This document shows positions 1-5,709 of a stretch of DNA of 5,982 nt, piece after piece. The translations under genes were made by a program, and so were the position numbers. The notes below the pieces were generated by a model. It was not told the origin of the DNA. It made no database searches and saw only the letters and a program-made list of their open reading frames with translations. Source of the DNA: an uncultured Christensenellaceae bacterium (GTDB lineage Bacteria; Bacillota; Clostridia; Christensenellales; Aristaeellaceae); assembly GCA_905236495.1 (NCBI GenBank), contig CAJOPV010000126.1, positions 1 through 5,982 on the forward strand, read 5' to 3'. The first letter of the stretch is position 1; the number at the start of each line of letters is the position of its first letter.

Positions 1-1651
1 GGTCGTCCTCCGGCTGCTCCTGATCGCCGTAATCGGTGCGCGGCGTGGGGTCGAAAGCCAGCCAGCCAAAGCCGTTCAGATAGATTTCCGTCCAGGCGTG
101 GGCGCTGCGGCCCGTCACCACCGTTTCCCCGCCCGCCTCCGGCGTCACCAGATAGCCCGTCACATACCGGGCGGGAATGCCGGATATGCGGCACAGCAGC
201 GTCATGGCGGTGGCAAAGTAGGTGCAGTAGCCCTGCTTTTCCCCGATGAGGAACCAGGCGGCGAAATCCACCCCCTCCGGAGGCGTCTGCACGTTGAGAT
301 CATAGGTATAGTGCGTTTGCAGATACCGCTGGATGCCCAGGGCTTTATCGTAGGGTGTCTCCGCCCCCTGGGTGGCCCGGCTGGCGATCTCATACACCTC
401 CTGCTGGATATGCCGTGGCACGCTGAGATACCGCTGGGCCATCAGATCGTAATGGGGGTCGTCTGCCGAAGCGTTCGTTTCCACTGCCCGGCGGGTTTCC
501 GGCAGGCCGGGGGCGTAGGGGAGATAGGAAAAGGAATAGCTGTCGCCGGGCGCAAGGTCCCTTGTAATGAAGCGTTCCGCCGCCATGTTGTAATACAGCA
601 CCATCCGCTGGCTTTCCGGGGTCAGGGCCAGGGTGCGGCAGGGGGCGAAGAGGGTGGTGGGGCTGTCTCCCAGCATGCGGACAGATACGGTCAGGGCGGG
701 GATCGCTTCCCCCGCCAGGGGCCGGGACAGATCGAAGAGGGAATCCCGCAGGGCGGTATGCTGGGGAGAAGCGTACAGATACCGGCGGGAGGACAGGGTA
801 TCGAACCAGTTGAGCCCCGAATAATCGTCGTAGGTGCGGCCCCGCAGCAGCAGCGCCCGGTCGGTCTTCACCGCCATCACCTGCCGGTCCGTGGGCTGGG
901 CCGGGCCGCCCAGGCGTTCCTCCAGGGGCTGATAGCCCTCCGAGGCCAGGGAGAAGGAGGAACGGTATTCGTTAAAGAGAAGGTAATCCTCCACGAACTG
1001 CCTGATGGCGTTTGCCGTATCCTTCAGAGGCCGGGCGGTGGCAGGGGAAGGGGGCAGGAGCAAAAACGCGCCCCCCGCCAGCACCCCCGCGATGAGCAAA
1101 ACCAGGGGACGCTTGCCTTCCTCCCCCGCCAGCAGCATCAGCAGCCCCGCCGCGGCGGGCAGGGCGTATAAAAGCAAACTGGCCCGTCCCCCGATGGCGA
1201 AGGACAGCGCCAGCACCGCCCCTGCCGAAAACAGGGCCAGGGGCAGCGTGCGATCCCACACCAGGGCGGCGGAGAGCAGAGAAAACAAAAGGCAGATGGC
1301 CCAGCGCAGCTCCCCCGCATAGGGGGCCGCCGCCTCGGTGACGCCGCTGAAGGAAAGGAAGGCGGCCTTCACCCCCTGGACTACGGGGTACAAAGGCCCG
1401 CCTCCCAGCAAAACCCAAAGGACAGGCGCAATGATAAGAAGCAGGCAGAAAACGGCCTTTCCCCTGAACCGCACGGCAAACAGGCCCTGGAAAATCAGGG
1501 TAAACAAGGCGCACAGCAGCAAGACGGGCAACACCGCCTGCTGGGGCAGGAGCGCACGGTAAAAGGTCAGCGCCATGCCCACTGCCAGCAGCAGCGCCGT
1601 CAGGAATACGGTGATGCTTTCCTTCCAATGCCATTTAAGCGGGCGTGACAT
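1..1651 (-). CDS. Membrane-anchored transglutaminase-like protein (TgpA-type), 3' end outside the window
   Basis: This frame stays open from an ATG at 1651 to the window edge and gives 550 residues with no stop. The N-terminal ~200 residues are strongly hydrophobic, with about six or seven membrane segments (roughly 12-32, 39-60, 66-84, 116-132, 136-153, 157-175, 182-200). A probably extracytoplasmic region follows, with the family-like stretch RGRTYDDYSGLNWF near 270-283. The transglutaminase core is clear: Cys476 in GYCTYFATAM, His518 in RSAHAWTEIYL and Asp534 in FDPTP make a complete catalytic triad with normal spacing. Relatives usually carry another membrane helix and a DUF4129 tail, which would lie beyond position 1. 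The start overlaps the end of the DUF58 gene by 17 nt and has GGAGG six bases upstream, so it is the third gene of the moxR operon. Members may cleave or crosslink envelope proteins; the substrate here is unknown. Confidence 0.93.
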   Translation of the reverse strand, partial: MSRPLKWHWKESITVFLTALLLAVGMALTFYRALLPQQAVLPVLLLCALFTLIFQGLFAVRFRGKAVFCLLLIIAPVLWVLLGGGPLYPVVQGVKAAFLSFSGVTEAAAPYAGELRWAICLLFSLLSAALVWDRTLPLALFSAGAVLALSFAIGGRASLLLYALPAAAGLLMLLAGEEGKRPLVLLIAGVLAGGAFLLLPPSPATARPLKDTANAIRQFVEDYLLFNEYRSSFSLASEGYQPLEERLGGPAQPTDRQVMAVKTDRALLLRGRTYDDYSGLNWFDTLSSRRYLYASPQHTALRDSLFDLSRPLAGEAIPALTVSVRMLGDSPTTLFAPCRTLALTPESQRMVLYYNMAAERFITRDLAPGDSYSFSYLPYAPGLPETRRAVETNASADDPHYDLMAQRYLSVPRHIQQEVYEIASRATQGAETPYDKALGIQRYLQTHYTYDLNVQTPPEGVDFAAWFLIGEKQGYCTYFATAMTLLCRISGIPARYVTGYLVTPEAGGETVVTGRSAHAWTEIYLNGFGWLAFDPTPRTDYGDQEQPEDD

Positions 1652-2786
1652 AGCACACCTCCACCAGATGATGCTGGAGCCGCGTCACAAAGGGCTGATA
1701 GGCGGGGTCCTCCGGCTGATAGGTCACCAGATACAGCCGCACGTTGGGCCCCATGCGGCGGATATGGCTCACCCCTTCCACGATCTGGGCATCCAGACGG
1801 GTGGTGATGATGATGGCGGCCCCGGTGCGGCGCATGCGGCGAAGCTCCAGGTTCAGGACCCTGGCGAAATCCTCCCCGCCCCCGAAGGGCTGGGCCGCCA
1901 GCATTTCCTGGAGCAGGGCCAGCCCGGCGGCGTGATCGGAGGAAAATTCGTTGGCCCGGCTTCCGTATATGGGAAGCCGGACGGGGCTTTGATCCTCCAT
2001 TTGCAGCCGGGCCACCGCCACCGCCGTTTCGCACAAAGCGTCCCGCAGGCATTCCTTGCCCTCGGCGACCTTTTCGCCTCCCAGGGGGGTATCGCAGTCC
2101 AACAGAATCAGGGTATCCGGCGGCGCGGGGGTTTCAAACCTGCGCACCAGCAGTTCCCGCTTCCGGGAGGATAATTTCCAATGGATGCGCTTCATGGCGT
2201 CCCCGGGGCGATAGGCGCGCACATCCTCCGGGGCGCTGTAATCCTCCTGGGTGCGGCCCAGGGCGGCGGCCCCGTCGTCCCCCAAATTAAAGCGGGGCTT
2301 TTCGATATCGAAGGGACGGGGCAGCACGGTGAGGGGCGACGGGGCGGCGGCGGGACGGATTTTCATGCGGAAGAGGCCGAACAGATCCCCCGCCCACAGG
2401 GCGCTGACCCCCGCGTCGTACCGGCCTACGTGCCGGGCGCTTAACGGAAAGCGGCGGGTGACGGATTTGAAGGGCGCGGAGGGAAACAGCAATTCCCCCT
2501 CCTGCCCGGCGTACAGGTATTCTCCCCGCAGGGGCCCTACCGGCAGGGGGCAGGCGTGATACACCTGCACCACCAGCTGGGCGCTTTCCCCCCGGCTGAC
2601 GGAGGAGGCGCTCAAATGCTGGCGGCATTCGGCGGTACGCTTGGCCCACAGGCAGGTGATGAAGCTGTACAAAAGCACCAGCGCCAGAAGAATGGCGACA
2701 TACAAATACAGCAGATTGCCCAGGGACAGGGCGCACAGGGCGCCGGTGATCAGGGCGGTGAGCACCGCCGCACCCCGGCGGGTCAT
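1635..2786 (-). CDS. DUF58 family membrane protein (VWA-like)
   Basis: This 383-residue protein starts with two adjacent hydrophobic segments (about 5-22 and 24-47), the usual DUF58 membrane hairpin. A beta-rich region follows, with HVGRYDAG near 119-126 and GDLFGLFR near 133-140. The DUF58 signature lies at 190-218: RAYRPGD, then IHWKLSSRKRELLVRRFE. The C-terminal part resembles a von Willebrand A fold, with LILLDCDTP at 226-234 supplying a possible metal-site Asp pair. The length is normal for the family. The start codon overlaps the moxR stop as ATGA, implying translational coupling; its own ribosome site (GGGAAGG) is weak. DUF58 proteins are commonly encoded beside MoxR ATPases and transglutaminase-like proteins, as here, and probably act with the ATPase at the membrane. 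The biochemical role is not established. Confidence 0.93.
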   Translation of the reverse strand: MTRRGAAVLTALITGALCALSLGNLLYLYVAILLALVLLYSFITCLWAKRTAECRQHLSASSVSRGESAQLVVQVYHACPLPVGPLRGEYLYAGQEGELLFPSAPFKSVTRRFPLSARHVGRYDAGVSALWAGDLFGLFRMKIRPAAAPSPLTVLPRPFDIEKPRFNLGDDGAAALGRTQEDYSAPEDVRAYRPGDAMKRIHWKLSSRKRELLVRRFETPAPPDTLILLDCDTPLGGEKVAEGKECLRDALCETAVAVARLQMEDQSPVRLPIYGSRANEFSSDHAAGLALLQEMLAAQPFGGGEDFARVLNLELRRMRRTGAAIIITTRLDAQIVEGVSHIRRMGPNVRLYLVTYQPEDPAYQPFVTRLQHHLVEVCYVTPA

Positions 2787-3742
2787 TGCCTTCCCGTGGG
2801 CACCGGCACGGTTTCGATGAGCTGGGATAAAACCTGCTGGGCCGATACGCCCTTCATCCGGGCCTCGGGGGTGAGGATCAGCCGGTGAGAGAGCACCGGC
2901 AGCGCCATGCGGCGGATATCGTCGGGCAATACGTAATCCCGCCCGGAAAGCAGGGCGCAGGCCTGGGCCGCCCGAAGCAGGGCGATGGCCCCCCGGGGGG
3001 AGGCGCCCAGCTGCAATGCGGAATGATTCCGGGTCTGGGCTACGATGTTGGCAACGTAGCTGCGGGCCTCCCGGCTGGTATAAACGGCGCCCAATTGCTC
3101 CTGCATGGCGATGATCTCATCCGCGCCGCATACGGGGGTCAGGGTCTGGATGGGGGTGGTCTGCCCGGAGTAGCGCTCCAATACGTCGATCTCCTCCTCC
3201 ACGGAGGGATAGCCGATGGAGATGCGCAGGAAAAAGCGGTCCATCTGCGCTTCCGGCAGGGGATAGGTGCCCACGAAATCCACCGGGTTCTGGGTCGCCA
3301 ATACCATGAAGGGCTGGGGCAAAAGACGGGTGACCCCGTCCACCGTGACCTGCCCTTCCTCCATCACCTCCAGCAGGGAGGACTGGGTCTTGGGGGAGGT
3401 GCGGTTGATTTCATCCGCCAGTACGATCTGGCTCATCACCGCCCCGGGCTTGAATTCCATTTCCCCGGTCTGCATATTCACCATGGTGAAGCCCGTCACG
3501 TCGGAGGGGGTCACGTCGGGGGTGAACTGGATGCGCTTAAAGGAACACTGCAGGGATTTTGCCAGGGCGGCAGCCATGGTGGTTTTGCCCACGCCGGGCA
3601 CGTCCTCAATCAGCACGTGGCCCCGGCAGATCAGGGCGATGAGCATGAGCTCGATGGCGTCGTCCTTGCCCACGATCACCTGGCGGATATTTTGCTGCAG
3701 AGCATAGACCAGGGGCCGGGGCTGGGCAGCGGCAGAAGACAT
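2783..3742 (-). CDS. moxR: MoxR-family AAA+ ATPase
   Basis: This is a 319-residue cytosolic AAA+ ATPase of the MoxR type, a family thought to act as chaperones that remodel or activate VWA-type partner proteins. All expected motifs are present: Walker A EDVPGVGKT (46-54), Walker B VLADE (107-111), sensor 1 LATQNP (148-153), the PLPEAQMDRF segment with the likely Arg finger (161-170) and sensor 2 SPRGA (248-252). The length is typical. The frame stays open upstream to an ATG at 3826, but that ATG lies inside the promoter spacer, upstream of the expected transcript start, and the extra residues do not look like the family. The ATG at 3742, with AGGAG ten bases upstream, was therefore chosen. 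An out-of-frame ATG at 3749 sits between that ribosome site and the chosen start. It is the first gene of the moxR-DUF58-transglutaminase operon. Confidence 0.95.
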   Translation of the reverse strand: MSSAAAQPRPLVYALQQNIRQVIVGKDDAIELMLIALICRGHVLIEDVPGVGKTTMAAALAKSLQCSFKRIQFTPDVTPSDVTGFTMVNMQTGEMEFKPGAVMSQIVLADEINRTSPKTQSSLLEVMEEGQVTVDGVTRLLPQPFMVLATQNPVDFVGTYPLPEAQMDRFFLRISIGYPSVEEEIDVLERYSGQTTPIQTLTPVCGADEIIAMQEQLGAVYTSREARSYVANIVAQTRNHSALQLGASPRGAIALLRAAQACALLSGRDYVLPDDIRRMALPVLSHRLILTPEARMKGVSAQQVLSQLIETVPVPTGRQ

Positions 3743-3816
3743 AAGACATACGCTCCTTTCATGGAACAGGAAAATCGTTGACTGGGCCGACCTCGCTTTT
3801 TCATCGGCCTCCAAAC

Positions 3817-3845
3817 AGTATAACAAAAACTGTGTCAGATTGCAA
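3817..3845 (-). promoter_or_regulatory. Sigma-A-type promoter for the moxR-DUF58-transglutaminase operon
   Basis: Read on the minus strand, a -35 box TTGCAA (3845-3840) and a -10 box TATACT (3822-3817) are separated by exactly 17 bases. A TG one base before the -10 gives an extended -10. The expected start is near 3810-3811, giving a leader of about 70 nt before the moxR ATG. The DNA upstream of the -35 (about 3861-3885) is rich in A and T and could act as an UP element. The promoter lies in the only AT-rich patch of a GC-rich window. It overlaps the inverted repeat at 3830-3860: the -35 sits in the hairpin loop and one arm lies in the spacer. That arrangement could place an operator directly over the promoter. 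No start site has been measured. Confidence 0.72.
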
Positions 3846-3860
3846 TAAAAACTGACACAG
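3822..3860 (-). terminator. Candidate intrinsic terminator after rubrerythrin, also a possible operator
   Basis: On the minus strand, 36 nt after the rubrerythrin stop, a perfect 9-bp inverted repeat CTGTGTCAG / CTGACACAG (plus-strand arms 3852-3860 and 3830-3838) has a 13-nt loop. It is followed at once by TTTTTGTT, as expected of a Rho-independent terminator. The stem is only moderately GC-rich (5 of 9) and the loop is long, so termination may be partial. The other strand has no T-run after the stem, so it would work in one direction only. The same palindrome straddles the -35 box of the moxR promoter, so it could instead, or also, be a repressor site. Confidence 0.5.
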
Positions 3861-3895
3861 AAATGTAAAGAATGTGAAACATTTTCCGCCCGCGC

Positions 3896-4447
3896 TCAGT
3901 AATTGGTGGCGTTGATCTCAAAGTAGGTTTGGGGATACTGGCAGACAGGGCAGGGGGAGGGGGCCTGGAGGCCGGTATGCAGATGCCCGCAGAAGCGGCA
4001 GCGCCACACCGGGGCGCATTCCTCCGCCCGGGTGAATACGGCGCCGGAGGTGAGCCGATCCAGCAGCGTCTGGAACCGCTGCTCGTGGGAGGCCTCGATG
4101 GCGGAAACGCCTTCGAACTGGCTTTGCAGCCCAGCCTCGTTTTCCGCCGCCGCGTCCCGGGCGGATTCGGGGTATTGCTCCGTCCATTCGCTGTGCTCTC
4201 CCTGGATGGCGGCGCGGAGGCACTTTTCCGTGTCCCCCGGCTGGCTGCCGTCGGGCAATTCCCCCAGGGCCTTCAGCCACAGCCTGGCGTGGGCCTGTTC
4301 GTTTTTGGCGGTCTCTTCAAAAATATCGGCGATCTGCTGGTAGCCTTCCTGCCGGGCGGCCTGGGCGAAAAAGGTGTATTTCATATAGGCGGCGCATTCG
4401 GCGGCAAAGGCGTTCCAGAGGCGGCGCTCCGTGGCGGGCTTCGGCAT
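3896..4447 (-). CDS. rbr: Rubrerythrin (diiron peroxidase with C-terminal rubredoxin-like domain)
   Basis: This 183-residue protein is a complete rubrerythrin, a cytosolic enzyme that reduces hydrogen peroxide to water in anaerobes. The N-terminal four-helix ferritin-like domain (about 1-145) keeps the expected diiron ligands: Glu18 in FAAE, Glu50 and His53 in NEQAH, Glu84 and Glu87 in GEHSEW, and Glu118 and His121 in EASHEQRF. The C-terminal rubredoxin-like domain carries two CxxC pairs, Cys150/Cys153 in WRCRFCG and Cys166/Cys169 in PCPVC, for the FeS4 electron-transfer iron. The frame extends upstream to an ATG at 4483, but AGGAGG at 4461-4456 is eight bases before the ATG at 4447, and family proteins start at about this point. 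It follows the desulfurase gene by 61 nt on the same strand and is probably cotranscribed with it. Electrons would come from rubredoxin or a similar donor, not seen here. Confidence 0.96.
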   Translation of the reverse strand: MPKPATERRLWNAFAAECAAYMKYTFFAQAARQEGYQQIADIFEETAKNEQAHARLWLKALGELPDGSQPGDTEKCLRAAIQGEHSEWTEQYPESARDAAAENEAGLQSQFEGVSAIEASHEQRFQTLLDRLTSGAVFTRAEECAPVWRCRFCGHLHTGLQAPSPCPVCQYPQTYFEINATNY

Positions 4448-4464
4448 AAAAAATCCCTCCTCAT

Positions 4465-4487
4465 GGGCTGATGCTTTCAGCATGCCC
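4465..4487 (-). promoter_or_regulatory. Intercistronic hairpin just upstream of the rubrerythrin ribosome site
   Basis: In the 61-nt gap between the desulfurase and rubrerythrin genes, the minus-strand RNA can fold as GGGC-ATGCT, loop GAA, AGCAT, a two-base CA bulge, then GCCC: nine base pairs in all. No T-run follows, so it is not an intrinsic terminator. It ends three bases before the AGGAGG of rubrerythrin. It could be a processing or stability element or could influence translation of rubrerythrin. The fold was read by eye and no function is shown. Confidence 0.4.
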
Positions 4488-4508
4488 CGAAAGGAGGAAT
4501 ATGATGCG

Positions 4509-5636
4509 TCATTTTTCCCGGGCGATGCGGGTTACGGCGGAAAGCAGGGCATCCACGTCCCGTTCCGTATTGAAGGGCCCCAGGCTGGCCCGCACCGCTC
4601 CGGAGGTGCCCAGCCATGCGTGGATGGAAGGGGCGCAATGCAGCCCGCCCCGGACGGCGATGCCCGCGCTGTTCAGCGCGTCCGCTACCTGCCCGCTGTC
4701 CAAAGCGCCCACGTTGAAGCTCACCAGCCCCGCGTGGGGCGTACCTTCGGGTCCGCAGTAGGTGACCACCCCGGGGATGTTTTCCAGCCCCTCCCGCAGC
4801 CTTTTGTGCAGCGCTCCTTCGTATTCCCGGATGGCGGCCCGATGCCCCAGCACGAATTTCAGCCCCTGGGTGAGGCCCGCGATGCCGGGCAGGTTGGCGG
4901 TGCCGCTTTCCAGGCGATCGGGCAAAAGCTCCGGCTGACGGAGGCTTTCGGAGGCGGAGCCGGTGCCCCCTTCCCGAAAAGGCCGGGGCAGCACGTCTCC
5001 CCGAAGGGCCAGCAGCCCCGTGCCCATGGGCCCCAGCAGCCCCTTGTGGCCCGGGACGGCGATCATATCCGCATCAAGCGGAGCGATATCCTCCGTTCCG
5101 GCGGTCTGGGCTGCATCCAGCAGCACCGGCACCCCCAGGCTGTGGCAGGCGGAGATGATCTCTTGGGCAGGCTGGATGATGCCGGTGACGTTGCTGGCGT
5201 GGCACAGCACCATCAGCGCCGTTTTGGGCCCGACGGCGGCCCGGACCGTATCGGGAGACAGAAGGCCGTTTTCCTCCGGCGGCAGGATGCGCACCGTGAT
5301 CTGTCCGCTGTCGTGATACCCCATCAGGGGGCGCATGACGGCGTTGTGCTCCGCGTGGGAGACCAGCACCTCGTCGCCCCGGTGCAATGTGCCCCGAATG
5401 GCGGTATTCAGGGCGTCGGTGCAGTTCAGGCAGAAAATCACCTGCTCCGGGGCGGCAGCGCCCAGCAGCGAGGCCGCCAGCTCCCGGCATTTTTCCATGA
5501 TCCGCCCGCCGCTGATGGCCCCCCGGTGCCCGGCCCTTCCCGGGTTACCGCCGATTTTTTCGATCACCCCCGCCGCGGCTTTCGCCACCTCCGGGGGCTT
5601 GGGAAAGCTGGTGGCTGCGTTGTCCAGATAGATCAT
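4509..5636 (-). CDS. Cysteine desulfurase family protein (PLP-dependent, aminotransferase class V)
   Basis: This 375-residue PLP enzyme matches the cysteine desulfurase branch of class V aminotransferases (SufS/NifS-like fold). Such enzymes take sulfur from cysteine (some also selenium from selenocysteine), leaving alanine and an enzyme persulfide. Visible landmarks are the N-terminal YLDNAATSFPKP (3-14), SHAEHNAV with the PLP-stacking His97, cofactor-binding Asp174 and Gln177 in LLDAAQTAG, Schiff-base Lys198 in VPGHKGLLG, catalytic Cys334 in RGGLHCAPSIH, and Arg349 in VRASLGPFNT. Length is usual. GGAGG lies seven bases before the ATG. The RGGLHCAP form recalls the clostridial subfamily described as 'cysteine desulfurase family protein', rather than housekeeping IscS or the SufCDSUB enzyme. 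No iscU, sufU or suf genes are adjacent in the window. The divergent neighbour is a DUF3343 protein, a frequent companion, and rubrerythrin lies downstream, so the acceptor may be a dedicated carrier. Acceptor and physiological role are inferred, not shown. Confidence 0.93.
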   Translation of the reverse strand: MIYLDNAATSFPKPPEVAKAAAGVIEKIGGNPGRAGHRGAISGGRIMEKCRELAASLLGAAAPEQVIFCLNCTDALNTAIRGTLHRGDEVLVSHAEHNAVMRPLMGYHDSGQITVRILPPEENGLLSPDTVRAAVGPKTALMVLCHASNVTGIIQPAQEIISACHSLGVPVLLDAAQTAGTEDIAPLDADMIAVPGHKGLLGPMGTGLLALRGDVLPRPFREGGTGSASESLRQPELLPDRLESGTANLPGIAGLTQGLKFVLGHRAAIREYEGALHKRLREGLENIPGVVTYCGPEGTPHAGLVSFNVGALDSGQVADALNSAGIAVRGGLHCAPSIHAWLGTSGAVRASLGPFNTERDVDALLSAVTRIAREK

Positions 5637-5677
5637 GTTCCTTCCTCCCGGGTGGGCCGCACCCCGATTTCCGCCTG

Positions 5678-5694
5678 CTCATATACTGTATGAG
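5678..5694. promoter_or_regulatory. Inverted repeat between divergent desulfurase and DUF3343 genes, candidate operator/-10 region
   Basis: The 73-nt divergent gap contains CTCATA-TACTG-TATGAG, a 6-5-6 palindrome in which the inner A/T also pairs (7 of 8 positions). On the plus strand it includes TATACT (5682-5687), a good -10 sequence that would start DUF3343 transcripts about 15 nt before its ATG, but no matching -35 is visible about 17 bases upstream. On the minus strand TACAGT is a weaker -10, also without a clear -35. A palindrome between divergent genes that overlaps a -10 is typical of a repressor site, and activator dependence would explain the missing -35. It does not match the PerR consensus as I know it. 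The rest of the gap holds only the two ribosome sites. Confidence 0.4.
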
Positions 5695-5709
5695 GAAGGG
5701 GGAAAAACC

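Noticed and set aside
98..1171. Long plus-strand open frame opposite the transglutaminase gene
   Set aside because: It mirrors the coding frame of a gene with a full catalytic triad. Its translation is a Gly/Gln/Arg/His-rich mix with no recognisable domain, typical of the antisense of GC-rich genes.
972..1634. Minus-strand 220-codon open frame within the transglutaminase N-terminal region
   Set aside because: It is in a different frame from the gene starting at 1651. It gives an Ala/Gly/Pro/Arg-rich product without membrane segments or motifs, whereas the chosen frame gives clean membrane helices and a transglutaminase core.
2989..3000. Perfect palindrome CCCCCCGGGGGG
   Set aside because: It lies inside moxR and encodes the conserved sensor 2 SPRGA segment. 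It is explained by GC-rich codon choice.
2885..3781. Plus-strand 298-codon open frame opposite moxR
   Set aside because: It is the antisense of a gene with all MoxR AAA+ motifs. The translation is Gly/His/Gln-rich, has no domain, and no convincing ribosome site was seen.
3676..3804. Possible 42-codon leader open frame (MKKRGRPSQ start) overlapping the moxR start
   Set aside because: GGAGG is only three bases from its ATG and falls at or before the predicted transcript start, so the ribosome site would be incomplete. The product has no recognisable features.
3743..3826. Upstream 28-residue extension of MoxR to the ATG at 3826
   Set aside because: That ATG lies inside the promoter spacer, upstream of the predicted transcript start, and the added residues do not resemble the family. 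The start at 3742 has a ribosome site.
4448..4483. Twelve-residue extension of rubrerythrin to the ATG at 4483
   Set aside because: The ideal AGGAGG sits eight bases before the ATG at 4447, inside this extension, and rubrerythrins normally begin close to the first ferritin-like helix.
4431..5693. Plus-strand 420-codon open frame opposite the cysteine desulfurase
   Set aside because: It is longer than the real gene but has a His/Gln/Gly/Pro/Arg-rich composition and no motif. The opposite strand encodes an intact PLP enzyme with Lys198 and Cys334.
5637..5709. PerR- or Fur-type box in front of the desulfurase-rubrerythrin genes
   Set aside because: This was sought because rubrerythrin is often under PerR control, but the gap has no sequence resembling the AT-rich PerR or Fur consensus; the palindrome there is different.
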